From NCBI RefSeq assembly GCF_000452705.1, contig NZ_CP007014.1, positions 4,093,501 through 4,157,500 of the forward strand: DNA of 64,000 nucleotides, in the 5' to 3' direction. Within the stretch, counting starts at the first letter, position 1. Each line of letters begins with the position of its first letter. The translations under genes were made by a program, and so were the position numbers. Source of the DNA: Pseudomonas syringae CC1557 (GTDB taxonomy: Bacteria; Pseudomonadota; Gammaproteobacteria; Pseudomonadales; Pseudomonadaceae). The notes beneath the pieces are model-generated. The model did not search any database. It worked only from the letters and a program-made list of their open reading frames with translations, and was not told the origin of the DNA. Positions 9,587 through 18,729 of this stretch are shown piece by piece.

Positions 9587-10777
9587 ATGCAGTCCTCATC
9601 TACGGCCAGCGCCGCACTGGCATCGGCCGAAACCTCACGCTCGGGGCTATCAATCCTGATCATGGCGATCGCGGCTTTTATTATCGTGACCACTGAGTTT
9701 CTGATCGTCGGCCTTCTACCGGCCTTGTCCCGTGATCTGAACATTTCAATTGCTCTTGCTGGACAGGTCGTCACCCTGTTCGCCTTCACTGTCATGTTGT
9801 TCGGGCCTGTACTTACAGCCAAGCTGGCCCACGTTGAACGCAAAAAGCTCTTCACCCTGATTCTTATGGTGTTTGCCGCCTCCAATGTGCTGGCGGCGGT
9901 CTCCACCAACATCTGGGTGCTGGCGCTGGCGCGCTTTATCCCGGCCTTGGCCCTGCCGGTGTTCTGGGGTACCGCCAGTGAAACTGCCGGACAATTGGCA
10001 AGCCCTGGCCAATCGGGCAAGGCGGTAGGCCGCGTATACCTGGGTATCACCGCGGCGCTGGTGTTCGGCGTGCCACTGGGCACTTTGGCTGCCGATTCGG
10101 TCGGCTGGCGCGGGAGCTTCTGGATCCTGGCCGCGACTTCCTTTTTCATCGGCGTGCTGATGCATCTGGTGATGCCGAAGCTGCCGGTATCCGCCGGGTC
10201 GCATCCTGATCAGAAGCAAACAGCGATCCTGCGCCAACCGCGTTTTCTGGCCCACTTGCTGCTGTCGATTCTGACCTTCACCGCGCTCTTCACTGCCTAC
10301 ACCTATCTGGCAGACATCCTTGAACGTCTGGGCAACATCCCGGCAGGACAGGTTGGCTGGTGGCTAATGGGCTTCGGTGCGATCGGTATGGTCGGTAATC
10401 ACCTGGGCGGTAGCATGGTAGACCGCAAGCCGCTCCTCGCGACGGTGGTGTTCCTGGTGCTTGCCGGGGCAGGCATGGTTGCGGCGGTACCACTGGCGCC
10501 TTATCACATCTGGTTGATCGTCGCGCTGATGGCGTGGGGTATCGGTTACACCGCGCTGTTCGTGGTCTGCCAGGTGCGGGTCATGCAGGCCGGGGCGCAG
10601 GCTCAGGCGCTGGCCGCGACCATGAACATTTCTGCCGCCAATGCCGGCATCGGCCTGGGCGCCATTATCGGTGGCGTCGGTATAGGCCACTTCGGCATCG
10701 CTTCGATTGGCGTCATCGCTACCCTGATTGCCGCGTTGGCCGTGATCGTTGCGCTGCTGATGATGCGTCGGCAGTAA
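9587..10777 (+). CDS. MFS transporter, DHA1/AraJ-like exporter
   Basis: A 396-residue major facilitator with about 12 predicted membrane helices; it probably exports drugs, sugars or toxic metabolites by proton antiport. The first helix has 'IAAFIIVTTEFLIVGLLP', typical of the arabinose-efflux/drug-exporter branch, followed by 'VTLFAFTVMLFGPVL'. ATG at 9587 follows TTGGAG by nine bases; an upstream TTG in frame overlaps that site. An old yellow enzyme gene follows 73 bp later in the same direction, with a strong hairpin between them. Control by the divergent LysR protein is inferred. Confidence 0.87.
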   Translation: MQSSSTASAALASAETSRSGLSILIMAIAAFIIVTTEFLIVGLLPALSRDLNISIALAGQVVTLFAFTVMLFGPVLTAKLAHVERKKLFTLILMVFAASNVLAAVSTNIWVLALARFIPALALPVFWGTASETAGQLASPGQSGKAVGRVYLGITAALVFGVPLGTLAADSVGWRGSFWILAATSFFIGVLMHLVMPKLPVSAGSHPDQKQTAILRQPRFLAHLLLSILTFTALFTAYTYLADILERLGNIPAGQVGWWLMGFGAIGMVGNHLGGSMVDRKPLLATVVFLVLAGAGMVAAVPLAPYHIWLIVALMAWGIGYTALFVVCQVRVMQAGAQAQALAATMNISAANAGIGLGAIIGGVGIGHFGIASIGVIATLIAALAVIVALLMMRRQ

Positions 10778-10783
10778 TCCGCT

Positions 10784-10811
10784 GACAGCGGCCTTCCCCA
10801 AGGCCGCTGTC
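10784..10811 (+). terminator. Perfect 12-bp stem hairpin between MFS and OYE genes
   Basis: Two perfect 12-nt arms (starting GACAGCGGCC) enclose a CCCC loop. There is no solid T-run after it, only a short 'cttcattgcccttttg'. It may act as a partial terminator or an mRNA-stabilising stem between the exporter and reductase genes. Confidence 0.55.
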
Positions 10812-10850
10812 TTCATTGCCCTTTTGATCCCATTCACAGGAGAGACTGCC

Positions 10851-11972
10851 TTGACGCTGTTCAACGAATTCAAACTCGGCAACACGACCCTCAGCAATCG
10901 CGTGGTCATGGCGCCCATGACCCGCTCGCGCGCGCCCCAGGACATCGCCACCGAACAGATCGCCTTGCACTACACCCAGCGTGCCACCGCTGGCTTGATC
11001 GTTTCGGAAGGTACGCCGATCTCCCGCGAAGGCCAGGGCTACCTGTTCAACCCAGGCATCTACACCCCGGAGCAGATACAGGGCTGGAAGCTGGTGACCG
11101 ACTCCGTCCACAGCGTCGGCGGCCGCATGTTCGCGCAGATCTGGCACGTTGGCCGGGTGTCCCACACCTCGATCCAGATCGACGGCAAAGCACCGGTCAG
11201 TGCCACCACCAAACAAGCGCAGGGCGCAGTTGCGTTCGGCTATGGCGAAGACGGCGAACCCGGCTTTGTGCCAACCTCCGTGCCGCGCCCGCTGACCACC
11301 GAAGAAGTGGCGCGAGTCGTCGAGGATTTCGCCCAGGCCGCGCAGAATGCGATCGACGCCGGTTTCGACGGCGTGGAAATTCACGGCGCCAATGGTTACC
11401 TGCTGGAGCAATTCATCAACCCGCGGGTCAATGACCGCACCGATCAGTACGGCGCGAGCAACCTGCAAGACCGCCTGCGCTTCGTCTTCGAAGTGGTCGA
11501 TGCCGCCTGCGCCAGAATCGGTGCCGACCGCGTTGGTATCCGCATCTCGCCCTATGGCCAGCTGTTCGACATGCCGCTCTACCCAGAGATCGACGAAACC
11601 TACTCGGCGCTGTGTGCAGGCATGCGCGAACGCGGCATCGCCTACGTACACGTCATGGACCAGACGCACTTCTTCATGGCCGAACAAAGCTCGGCGGCGC
11701 AGGAGCAGGCACTACGCAAACTGCTCAAGCACTGCAAGGCCGAACTGGGCGACACCGCGCTGATCCTCGCCGGCGACATGACCCGCGAACGCGCTGATGC
11801 GCTGCTGGAGGAAAACCTGATCGACCTGGCTGCGTTTGGCCAGCCCTTCATCGGCAACCCCGACCTGGTCGCCCGGCTGAAAAACGGCTGGCCGCTGACC
11901 ACCCCGGACCGTGACAGCTACTACGGTGGCGATGCGCACGGCTACATCGACTACGCGCCTTACCGCGCTTGA
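10851..11972 (+). CDS. Old yellow enzyme family ene-reductase (NemA-like)
   Basis: A 373-residue FMN-dependent ene-reductase that reduces activated C=C bonds, nitro esters or N-ethylmaleimide with NAD(P)H. Marks of the family are 'NRVVMAPMTRSRA' near residue 19, 'AQIWHVGRVSH' near 95, 'DGVEIHGANGYLLEQF' near 175 with His/Asn substrate ligands, and 'AFGQPFIGNPDL' at the FMN phosphate site. TTG at 10851 is taken as start because CAGGAGAG lies six nt upstream, and the first residues (TLFNEFKLG) match family N-termini. It probably functions with the exporter upstream in electrophile removal. Confidence 0.9.
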   Translation: MTLFNEFKLGNTTLSNRVVMAPMTRSRAPQDIATEQIALHYTQRATAGLIVSEGTPISREGQGYLFNPGIYTPEQIQGWKLVTDSVHSVGGRMFAQIWHVGRVSHTSIQIDGKAPVSATTKQAQGAVAFGYGEDGEPGFVPTSVPRPLTTEEVARVVEDFAQAAQNAIDAGFDGVEIHGANGYLLEQFINPRVNDRTDQYGASNLQDRLRFVFEVVDAACARIGADRVGIRISPYGQLFDMPLYPEIDETYSALCAGMRERGIAYVHVMDQTHFFMAEQSSAAQEQALRKLLKHCKAELGDTALILAGDMTRERADALLEENLIDLAAFGQPFIGNPDLVARLKNGWPLTTPDRDSYYGGDAHGYIDYAPYRA

Positions 11973-11980
11973 CCCACTGG

Positions 11981-12010
11981 CCGAGGCGCCGCGTTCGAGC
12001 GTTGCCTCGG
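11981..12010 (+). terminator. Possible hairpin after the ene-reductase gene
   Basis: CCGAGGC and GCCTCGG arms flank a 16-nt GC-rich loop, starting 8 nt after the ene-reductase stop. No T-run follows, so it is a weak terminator candidate. Confidence 0.35.
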
Positions 12011-12085
12011 TTGGCCTCACGGTGAAAGTCGTCTCTCAGGATAGAAGTGGGAGACTGAGCTGAGGATCATCAAATCCTGGAAACC

Positions 12086-12110
12086 AAAAAGCCCCGCATT
12101 GCGGGGCTTT
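12086..12110 (-). terminator. Terminator downstream of tRNA-Ser
   Basis: Read on the minus strand, AAAGCCCCGC and GCGGGGCTTT arms with an AAT loop run into TTTTT. It lies 13 nt after the 3' CCA of tRNA-Ser and is a textbook intrinsic terminator for that gene. Confidence 0.85.
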
Positions 12111-12122
12111 GAGGATAAATAA

Positions 12123-12212
12123 TGGCGGAGAGATAGGGATTCGAACCCTAGGTACCGGTGAAGGTACAACGGATTTCGAATCCGTCCCATTCGGCCACTC
12201 TGGCATCTCTCC
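12123..12212 (-). tRNA. tRNA-Ser (anticodon CGA)
   Basis: A 90-nt class II tRNA with encoded CCA. The acceptor stem GGAGAGA pairs with TCTCTCC, there is a long variable arm, and the T-loop has GGTTCGAATCC. The anticodon loop TTCGAAA presents CGA, which reads UCG serine codons. A possible -10 box (TATGAT, plus coordinates 12223-12228) lies just upstream on the minus strand, with no strong -35. Confidence 0.97.
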
Positions 12213-12233
12213 AACGGCGCGAATCATAACAGC

Positions 12234-12271
12234 ATCAGCACGGAAGGCGAAGCCCTTCCGCTGATTTTTTT
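12234..12271 (+). terminator. Hairpin with T-run between tRNA-Ser and purC
   Basis: ATCAGC/GCTGAT and GGAAGG/CCTTCC arms stack around CGAAGC, followed on the plus strand by seven T residues. On the minus strand, which carries purC transcripts, the stem is not followed by T's. It may therefore stop antisense transcription heading into purC, or serve as a stabilising 3' stem for purC mRNA. Confidence 0.55.
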
Positions 12272-12303
12272 CGTGCTATCAAGCGCTTGCGTGTTTTTTC
12301 CGC

Positions 12304-13014
12304 TTACAGCGGCACGCCCAGACGGTTTGCGACTTCTTCGTAGGCTTCGATAACGTCGCCCAGACCCTGGCGGAAGCGATCCTTGTCCATTTTCTTGCGG
12401 GTGTCTTTGTCCCAAAGGCGGCAGCCGTCCGGGCTGAATTCGTCGCCGAGGACGATTTCACCGTGGAATACGCCGAACTCCAGTTTGAAGTCGACCAACA
12501 GCAAGCCGGCTTCGTCGAACAGTTTGGTCAGGACTTCGTTGACCTTGATCGACAGTTCTTTCATGCGAACCAGTTGCTCGGCGGTGCCCCAGCCGAATGC
12601 CACGACGTGGGATTCGTTGATGAACGGGTCGCCCTTGGCATCGTCCTTGAGGAACAGCTCGAATGTGTACGGATTGAGCCTGGTGCCTTCTTCGATGCCC
12701 AGGCGCTTGACCAGGCTGCCAGCGGCGTAGTTACGCACTACGCACTCGACCGGGATCATGTCCAGTTTCTTGACCAGGCACTCATTGTCGCCCAGCAGCT
12801 TGTCGAATTGGGTCGGAACGCCCGCCTCTTCAAGTTTCTGCATGATGAAGGCGTTGAACTTGTTGTTCACCATGCCTTTGCGGTCGAGCTGTTCGATGCG
12901 CTTGCCGTCGAACGCCGAGGTGTCGTTGCGGAACAGCAGGATCAAGCGGTCAGCGTCGTCGGTCTTGTAAACCGACTTGGCTTTGCCGCGGTAGAGTTCT
13001 TCACGTTTTTCCAT
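12304..13014 (-). CDS. purC: Phosphoribosylaminoimidazole-succinocarboxamide synthase
   Basis: A 236-residue SAICAR synthetase, which joins CAIR and aspartate with ATP in purine synthesis. The signature segments '[10 protein letters not shown]' and '[13 protein letters not shown]' are both present, and the N-terminus '[12 protein letters not shown]' matches the ATP-binding start of the family. Length equals the usual bacterial form (about 237 aa). It is last in a minus-strand cluster after dapA, bamC and an MBL hydrolase, 28 bp from the latter, an order seen widely in Pseudomonas. Confidence 0.97.
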   Translation of the reverse strand: MEKREELYRGKAKSVYKTDDADRLILLFRNDTSAFDGKRIEQLDRKGMVNNKFNAFIMQKLEEAGVPTQFDKLLGDNECLVKKLDMIPVECVVRNYAAGSLVKRLGIEEGTRLNPYTFELFLKDDAKGDPFINESHVVAFGWGTAEQLVRMKELSIKVNEVLTKLFDEAGLLLVDFKLEFGVFHGEIVLGDEFSPDGCRLWDKDTRKKMDKDRFRQGLGDVIEAYEEVANRLGVPL

Positions 13015-13042
13015 GATGGGCTCCGCTTGCTAAGTAGTTGGG

Positions 13043-13801
13043 CTAGGCGATATGTCGCCAGTCGAGCCCTGAATCTTGGTCGGCCAGTTGCAGCCAGTCC
13101 GGGTCGCATCCGAGGGTGTCGACAAAACATTGTCGGGCCAGATGCGGCAGGTTGTTCTTGCTGCTGAGATGCGCCAGCACCAGGTGCTGAAGGTCCTGCC
13201 ATCCCAGTTCGCTCACCAGGCTGGCGGCCTGATGATTGTTCAAATGCCCTGTTTCACAACCGACGCGCTGCTTGAGGAAGACCGGGTACTGACCTCGGGC
13301 AAGCATGTCGCGACAGTGGTTGGCCTCGATCATCAAGGCATCCAGACCCTGATAACGCTGCAGCACGTTGGAACAGTAAGAGCCCAGATCAGTCAGCAGG
13401 CCGAATTTGCGTTTGCCGTCGTTGAAGACAAACTGCGTCGGCTCAAGTGCATCGTGAGCAACGGACACCACATCGATGCCCAGTGATCCGATCTGCACAC
13501 TCTCCCCGCCCGCCAACAACCGCGTCGCTTCGACCGGCTTGCGCATCCCGCGCAAGGTGCCGCTGCTGAGGTAGACCGGAACATCGTAGCGCCGCGACAG
13601 CAAGCCAACGCCATGCACATGATCCGCATGTTCGTGGGTTACCAGAATGGCACTTAACTGGCTGGCCGCGACGCCCAGACGAGCGAGGCGTCGCTCGGTT
13701 TCCCGCAGGGAGAAACCGCAGTCGACCAGTACGTACGTATCGTTGCTTGCGACCAGCGTGCCGTTGCCACGACTGCCGCTGCCGAGAACTGCGAAACGCA
13801 C
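13043..13801 (-). CDS. MBL-fold metallo-hydrolase (YycJ/VicX-like)
   Basis: A 252-residue metallo-beta-lactamase-fold hydrolase. The metal-binding motif 'THEHADHVHG' (HxHxDH) lies at about residue 55, and further His/Asp ligands follow ('EANHCRDML', 'LAHLSSKNN'). The start 'MRFAVLGSGSRGNGTLV' is that of the YycJ/VicX group, some of whose members have 5'-3' DNA exonuclease activity; the substrate here is untested. Its start directly abuts the bamC stop, so the two are probably translated from one message. Confidence 0.85.
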   Translation of the reverse strand: MRFAVLGSGSRGNGTLVASNDTYVLVDCGFSLRETERRLARLGVAASQLSAILVTHEHADHVHGVGLLSRRYDVPVYLSSGTLRGMRKPVEATRLLAGGESVQIGSLGIDVVSVAHDALEPTQFVFNDGKRKFGLLTDLGSYCSNVLQRYQGLDALMIEANHCRDMLARGQYPVFLKQRVGCETGHLNNHQAASLVSELGWQDLQHLVLAHLSSKNNLPHLARQCFVDTLGCDPDWLQLADQDSGLDWRHIA

Positions 13802-14920
13802 TTAACCCAGGTTGTCTTGAATGACACTCAACACCCGGCGAGCAATATCTGCTGGCGCGACGGTATTGATGTTCTTCTCGACGGTCACTTGAACGTTGTC
13901 ACCCACCTTGCTCAGGCGAACCTGATAACGCTCGGCGCGGGCATCGATCTCTTCCTTGCTGGACTTGCTGCCAAACAGGCGACCAAAGAAACCGGGCTCG
14001 TTGTCAGGCGTTTTCGCCTTTTCGGCCAGGTTGATGTAGTACAGACCCAGGCTGCGGTTGATGTCTTCTACACGCCAATCGCCCTGATCCAGCGCACGAC
14101 CGACACTCGACCATGCGCGGTCCAGATCGGCACCCAGGTTCAATACCGGGTTGCCGCTGCCATCTTCGCTGAGCGCGACACGGCTTGGAGTGTCGTAGTC
14201 ACGCGCAGCCAACAGGGAGATCGACCCGCCTTTTTCAGCGTTACGGCCCATGCTGGCGAGCAGATCGTCCGTCAGTGCGGCGTCAAGACCCAGGTTGGTG
14301 GTGCGGTTCGGGAATGCTACGTCGGCAGTGCTGCCGGCAGGACGCTCGACGCTGACCACATAGACTTCACTGGTATTACGCTGCACGCCCGGTTCGATAC
14401 GGACCCGCACGCGGGTTTCGGCATCGGCGGCCACACCAGCAGCACTCAGACGCTTGGAAACTGAAGCGGACAGTTCGTCCAGACGCTGCCAGGAGGAGCT
14501 GAATTCGCCAGTCTGCGGACGCTCTTCAGCGATGCGGAAACCGTTGTCTTCAAAATACTGGTGGGCCACCGGCCAGACTTCGGCAGGTTGGCGCTGCGCC
14601 AGAATCCAGTGTGCGTCGCCGCTCTTCTGCAGGCTGAAATCACTCGACTCGGAAGTCGTGGCCAGCGGCTGAGGACGAGGGACCGTATATTCGCCCTCTT
14701 TCTGAGCACTGTCAGCCACGTTGCGCGGGATCGGCAGCAACGGATCCATACGCTTGACGCCAGTGACGTCAGCGGGCAACTGCATCGGTGGGGTCTGGGT
14801 GGCTTGAAGGTAATCGCTGCCGCGATCACGGAAGTAACCATCTTCGCCCCAGAGCCAACCGCAACCGCTGGTACTGGAGATGATAAGAGCAAGTGCGGAA
14901 AGTCCGGCCAATCGCTTCAT
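13802..14920 (-). CDS. bamC: Outer membrane assembly lipoprotein BamC
   Basis: A 372-residue lipoprotein subunit of the BAM complex, which folds beta-barrel proteins into the outer membrane. The signal peptide ends in the lipobox 'STSGC'. The long unstructured N-terminal segment and two helix-grip domains fit BamC, formerly NlpB or DapX. ATG at 14920 is chosen because GAGGAAG lies about ten nt upstream and the frame then begins '[12 protein letters not shown]'. It follows dapA by 18 bp, the conserved dapA-bamC pairing. Confidence 0.93.
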   Translation of the reverse strand: MKRLAGLSALALIISSTSGCGWLWGEDGYFRDRGSDYLQATQTPPMQLPADVTGVKRMDPLLPIPRNVADSAQKEGEYTVPRPQPLATTSESSDFSLQKSGDAHWILAQRQPAEVWPVAHQYFEDNGFRIAEERPQTGEFSSSWQRLDELSASVSKRLSAAGVAADAETRVRVRIEPGVQRNTSEVYVVSVERPAGSTADVAFPNRTTNLGLDAALTDDLLASMGRNAEKGGSISLLAARDYDTPSRVALSEDGSGNPVLNLGADLDRAWSSVGRALDQGDWRVEDINRSLGLYYINLAEKAKTPDNEPGFFGRLFGSKSSKEEIDARAERYQVRLSKVGDNVQVTVEKNINTVAPADIARRVLSVIQDNLG

Positions 14921-14938
14921 TGCGTGATACTTCCTCAA

Positions 14939-15817
14939 TTAAACCAGGACGCCGGACTGGCGCATGGCCTGACGCAGCGGTTCGTGACAGGCCTGGCTGA
15001 GCCAGGTCAGCGGCAGACGGATACCGTCTGGCATCAGACCCATTTCATGCAAAGCCCATTTCACGGGGATAGGGTTGGATTCAATGAACAGGGTGTTGTT
15101 GAGCGGCATGAGCGTCTCGTGGATCGCTCTTGCAGTCGCGGCATCGCCACGCATCGCGGCCGCACACAGCTCGCTCATGGCGCGCGGTGCAACGTTGGCG
15201 GTGACGGATATATTGCCCTTGCCGCCCAGCAGCATCAATTCGACAGCCGTGGCGTCGTCACCGGAGTACACCAGAAAATCGCTGCTGACGCTGGCCAGGA
15301 TGTCCTTGGCGCGCTGCAGGTTACCAGTGGCTTCCTTGATACCGATGATGTTTTTTACGGTCGACAGACGCGCAACGGTCTCTGGCAGCATGTCGCAGGC
15401 TGTACGACCCGGCACGTTGTAGAGGATCTGCGGGATGTCGACGGCGTTGGCGATGTGGCTGAAATGCTGGAACAAGCCTTCCTGGGTCGGCTTGTTGTAG
15501 TAAGGCGTCACCAGCAGGCACGCGTCGGCACCCGCGTTTTTGGCGTTGGTGGTCAGTTCGACGGCTTCACGCGTCGAATTGGCGCCTGTGCCGGCGATGA
15601 CCGGGATACGACCTGCAACCTGAGCGACGACCCGGCGGATGACTTCGATGTGTTCGTTCACATCCAGCGTCGCCGATTCACCGGTGGTGCCGACGGCAAC
15701 AATGGCGTTGGTGCCCTCTTGCAAGTGGAAGTCAACCAGTTTGCTCAGGCTGTCCCAGTCAAGACGACCTTGTGCATCCATTGGTGTGACCAGTGCCACC
15801 ATACTGCCCGCAATCAT
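14939..15817 (-). CDS. dapA: 4-hydroxy-tetrahydrodipicolinate synthase
   Basis: A 292-residue aldolase-type enzyme that condenses pyruvate with aspartate semialdehyde, the first committed step to diaminopimelate and lysine. Key motifs are 'GTTGESATL' near residue 43, '[10 protein letters not shown]' with the catalytic Tyr, and 'IIGIKEATG' with the Schiff-base Lys. ATG at 15817 gives the standard length, whereas the frame remains open 28 codons upstream. It heads the dapA-bamC-MBL-purC cluster and is divergent from gcvR. Confidence 0.97.
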   Translation of the reverse strand: MIAGSMVALVTPMDAQGRLDWDSLSKLVDFHLQEGTNAIVAVGTTGESATLDVNEHIEVIRRVVAQVAGRIPVIAGTGANSTREAVELTTNAKNAGADACLLVTPYYNKPTQEGLFQHFSHIANAVDIPQILYNVPGRTACDMLPETVARLSTVKNIIGIKEATGNLQRAKDILASVSSDFLVYSGDDATAVELMLLGGKGNISVTANVAPRAMSELCAAAMRGDAATARAIHETLMPLNNTLFIESNPIPVKWALHEMGLMPDGIRLPLTWLSQACHEPLRQAMRQSGVLV

Positions 15818-16142
15818 GCAACCGCTCCTGCCGGAAAAAGAGAGCGGTAATGGTACTGGCGCTATCAGCCTTGTACAAGCGAAGTACCACGCTCTGAGCA
15901 TTCCCCTGAGCGATGGTTTTCGCTACCCTTCGTCCTTTGATCGGTACTGGTCATCTGCGCACCTCGCTCAATCGGTCGAATTTGTCGCCAGAAGCCCCGT
16001 TCCAGTGCACTCCAGCCTGGTCATGGCATGTCCATGCAGGTCAGGCGCTCCGGGACCCGGATCGATATCTTGCGACACCGATTGTCGAAACAGCCCCGCA
16101 GGTCCGAAAAAGTACCGACCGCTCATCGTCTAGGAATGCTGC
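15818..16142. other. Divergent dapA/gcvR intergenic region
   Basis: About 325 bp between oppositely oriented genes, expected to carry both promoters. AT-richer pieces occur near 15870-15960. I see no RNA gene or repeat and could not name exact promoter boxes. TAGGAA just before 16143 is the ribosome site of gcvR. Confidence 0.5.
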
Positions 16143-16706
16143 ATGTCGTCCACCCCCACAGTTCGCGAACAATTCCTTGTCATCAGTGCCCTTGGCGCCA
16201 ACCCCATGGAGCTGACCAACGTCCTGTGCCGTGCCAGCCATGAAAACCGTTGCTCGGTAGTGACCTCGCGCCTGACTCGCCATGGCGAGTGCAGCGCGCT
16301 GATCCTTCAGGTCTCCGGTAGCTGGGACGCTCTGGCACGCCTTGAAACCGGCTTGCCGGGGCTTTCCAAGAAGCACGCGTTCACGACCAGCGTCGTGCGC
16401 AGCGCCACTCTGGAAAGCCGTCCGGAGGCCCTGCCCTATGTGGCTTACGTGAGTTCGGCCTACCGCCCGGATATCATCAATGAGCTGTGCCAGTTCTTCA
16501 TCGACCATAACGTCGAGCTGGAAAACCTGATCTGCGATACGTACCAGGCGCCACAGACGGGCGGCACGATGCTCAACGCGACGTTTACCGTCACGCTGCC
16601 TGCCGGTACGCAAATCAGCTGGTTGCGCGATCAGTTTCTCGATTTTGCCGACGCGCTCAATCTTGACGCACTGATCGAACCCTGGCGCCCACAAGCCCCA
16701 ATGTAA
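16143..16706 (+). CDS. gcvR: Glycine cleavage system transcriptional repressor GcvR (ACT domains)
   Basis: A 187-residue protein with two ACT-type ligand-binding domains. In enterobacteria GcvR binds GcvA and blocks activation of the glycine-cleavage operon when glycine is low. The N-terminal half starts 'REQFLVISALGANPMELTNVLC', here represented by its core 'VISALGANP', and the second domain begins near residue 98 ('YVAYVSSAYRPDII'). Bcp follows nine bp after its stop in the same direction, so the two are co-transcribed, as in E. coli. The regulatory target in this organism is inferred. Confidence 0.88.
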   Translation: MSSTPTVREQFLVISALGANPMELTNVLCRASHENRCSVVTSRLTRHGECSALILQVSGSWDALARLETGLPGLSKKHAFTTSVVRSATLESRPEALPYVAYVSSAYRPDIINELCQFFIDHNVELENLICDTYQAPQTGGTMLNATFTVTLPAGTQISWLRDQFLDFADALNLDALIEPWRPQAPM

Positions 16707-16715
16707 GGAGTCCCC

Positions 16716-17189
16716 ATGACCGTTACAGTAGATCAACCGGTTCCCGATTTTCAGGCACCCGCGACCAGCGGGCAGACGATCAACCTGTCTGCACTCAAGG
16801 GTCAGCAGGTGGTGATTTATTTCTATCCGAAAGACAACACGCCCGGCTGTACGACCCAGGGTCAGGACTTTCGTGATCATATCGCCAGTTTTCAGGCCGC
16901 CAATACGGTCGTGCTGGGTGTATCCCGCGACAGCCTGAAGACGCACGAGAATTTCAAGACCAAGCAGTCCTTCCCGTTCGAGCTGATTTCGGACAAGGAC
17001 GAAGCCCTCTGCCAGCTGTTCGACGTGATCAAGCTCAAAAAGCTGTATGGCAAGGAATACCTAGGCGTTGATCGCAGCACCTTCCTGATCGACAAGGAAG
17101 GCGTATTGCGTCAGGAGTGGCGTAGCGTGAAGGTGCCTGGCCATGTCGCTGAAGTACTGGCTCAGGCCGAAGCCCTCAACAAGGGCTGA
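16716..17189 (+). CDS. bcp: Thiol peroxidase of the BCP/PrxQ family
   Basis: A 157-residue peroxiredoxin that reduces hydrogen peroxide and organic peroxides using thioredoxin. The peroxidatic Cys is C45 in 'DNTPGCTTQGQDFR'. The position five residues later, where many 1+1-Cys BCPs carry the resolving Cys, is Gln/Gly-Gln-Asp here, so a different resolving mechanism is likely (another Cys occurs in 'EALCQLF'). A GGAG site precedes the ATG, nine bp after gcvR. Confidence 0.92.
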   Translation: MTVTVDQPVPDFQAPATSGQTINLSALKGQQVVIYFYPKDNTPGCTTQGQDFRDHIASFQAANTVVLGVSRDSLKTHENFKTKQSFPFELISDKDEALCQLFDVIKLKKLYGKEYLGVDRSTFLIDKEGVLRQEWRSVKVPGHVAEVLAQAEALNKG

Positions 17190-17199
17190 TGCCGACAAC

Positions 17200-17226
17200 C
17201 GCTGCGGTGCGCAAGGCGCCGCAGCG
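17200..17226. terminator. Hairpin between convergent bcp and perM-like genes
   Basis: Perfect CGCTGCGG / CCGCAGCG arms enclose an 11-nt loop in the 42-bp gap between two convergent genes. No T-run follows on either strand, so it is a weak but well-placed bidirectional terminator. Confidence 0.45.
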
Positions 17227-17231
17227 TAGCT

Positions 17232-18302
17232 TCAGAGCAGAGGCGCTACCGGTGGCTCATTGCGCGGCCAGGCGTCGAGCACGGCTTTGAACAGGGTTGC
17301 CAGCGGAATCGCAAAGAAGATCCCCCAGAAGCCCCACAGTCCTCCGAACAGCAGGACGGCGCAGATGATCGCGACCGGGTGCAGATTGACCGCTTCGGAA
17401 AACAGCAGTGGCACCAGAACGTTGCCATCCAGCGCCTGAATGATGCCGTGGGCGATCATCAGATAGATGAATTGATCACCCCAACCCCACTGAAACAGAC
17501 CGATCAGCGCCACTGGCACTGTCACCACCACTGCGCCGACATACGGCACGACCACCGATATGCCGACCAGCATCGCCAGTAGCGCAGCGTAATTGAGCCC
17601 GAGCGCGACGAAGGCAATGTAGGTCACTCCACCGCAGATGAAAATTTCGATGACCTTGCCACGGATGTAATTGGCAATCTGGCGCTTCATCTCATCAGCC
17701 ACACGATTGAGCAGCGCCCGCTCGCGTGGCAGGTAGCCTCGCGCCCAGCGACCAATCATGTGTCGATCCTTGAGGAAGAAGAACACCAGGATCGGCACCA
17801 GCACCAGATAGATCATCAGGTTGACCAGCACCGGCAGGCTGGACAGCGAGAACGTCAACGCCAGTTGGCCGACTTTCCCGACTTCGCCCCGCGCCACTTC
17901 GATGGCCAACAGAACCTGCTCGTCGGACACCAGATGCGGGTAGCGCTCCGGCAGCAACAGCAACACCGACTGCCATTTGGCAAACATGCCCGGCAGTTCG
18001 TTGAACAGCGTGATCATCTGATGCCAGAGCAGTGGCACCAGCACCAGCAGGAACACCAGCAGTACGCCGATGAATAACGTGAACACAACGCCGACAGCCG
18101 CCATCTCCGGCATTCGCAGGCGCTCCAGGAGGCTGACCAGGCCGTGCATCAGAAACGCCAGCACCAAACCGGCCAGGACCGGAGCCAGCATTCCACCCAG
18201 GGTCAGAACCAGGGTGAAGGCCAAAACCAGCAAGACCGCCAGCACCACCGCTTCTTCGTCAGAGAAATAGCGTTGCATCCAGTTGCGAAGCACGTTGAAC
18301 AT
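17232..18302 (-). CDS. AI-2E family transporter / PerM-like permease
   Basis: A 356-residue inner-membrane protein with about eight hydrophobic helices of the AI-2 exporter (TqsA/PerM) superfamily, whose members include autoinducer exporters and Na+/H+ antiporters. Family features include 'PVLAGLVLAFLMHGLVS' near residue 42, 'LVPILVFFFLKDR' near 178 and 'GISVVVPYVGAVVVTVP' near 245. ATG at 18302 follows AAGGAAG; a TTG one codon earlier is less likely. It lies next to tusA on the same strand, about 35 bp away, so an operon is possible. Confidence 0.88.
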   Translation of the reverse strand: MFNVLRNWMQRYFSDEEAVVLAVLLVLAFTLVLTLGGMLAPVLAGLVLAFLMHGLVSLLERLRMPEMAAVGVVFTLFIGVLLVFLLVLVPLLWHQMITLFNELPGMFAKWQSVLLLLPERYPHLVSDEQVLLAIEVARGEVGKVGQLALTFSLSSLPVLVNLMIYLVLVPILVFFFLKDRHMIGRWARGYLPRERALLNRVADEMKRQIANYIRGKVIEIFICGGVTYIAFVALGLNYAALLAMLVGISVVVPYVGAVVVTVPVALIGLFQWGWGDQFIYLMIAHGIIQALDGNVLVPLLFSEAVNLHPVAIICAVLLFGGLWGFWGIFFAIPLATLFKAVLDAWPRNEPPVAPLL

Positions 18303-18337
18303 CAAACTTCCTTTTCGGAAAAAATAGCGTCGGCGGA

Positions 18338-18589
18338 TCAGGCCTTGCGAAGCCAGAAGCGATAGACACCCGCATCGACTTCTTCATGTAAAAGCTCATG
18401 CCCGGCAAGCCTGGCAAAGGTTCGAAAATCACGCTGCGAGCCGGCGTCGGTTGCGATCACTTTCAGCACCGCACCGCTGGCCAGACGATTGAGTTCCATC
18501 TTGGCTTTCAGCAAAGGCAATGGACAGTTGAGACCACTGGCATCCAGTTCAGCGTCACAGGCCTCGGGGCGCACTACAGCGTCAGACAT
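18338..18589 (-). CDS. tusA: Sulfur carrier/sulfurtransferase TusA
   Basis: An 83-residue small protein that accepts sulfur from cysteine desulfurase and passes it on for tRNA 2-thiouridine and other sulfur-transfer steps. The active Cys sits in 'LDASGLNCPLPLLKAK' (CPxP motif), and the C-terminus 'GVYRFWLRK' matches the Pseudomonas TusA group. ATG at 18589 follows GGAG with good spacing; a longer in-frame start seven codons upstream would lie inside that site. It is divergent from bepA. Confidence 0.93.
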   Translation of the reverse strand: MSDAVVRPEACDAELDASGLNCPLPLLKAKMELNRLASGAVLKVIATDAGSQRDFRTFARLAGHELLHEEVDAGVYRFWLRKA

Positions 18590-18729
18590 CGTTAATCTCC
18601 AGGCGGACACATCGAATTACAAAGCAGGTCCGAAAAGGCAGGACGAACAAGGCGGCAAGAATACCTCACTCTGGTCAGCACGCCATTGAGCCAGCTACAG
18701 TACAGGTTCTTCTGACAAGAGCTTCATGC

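Noticed and set aside
14561..15850. 429-codon plus-strand frame across bamC and dapA
   Set aside because: Antisense to two well-identified genes, with no recognisable domain.
16041..16946. 301-codon minus-strand frame over gcvR and bcp
   Set aside because: Shadow of two coding genes with good ribosome sites on the other strand.
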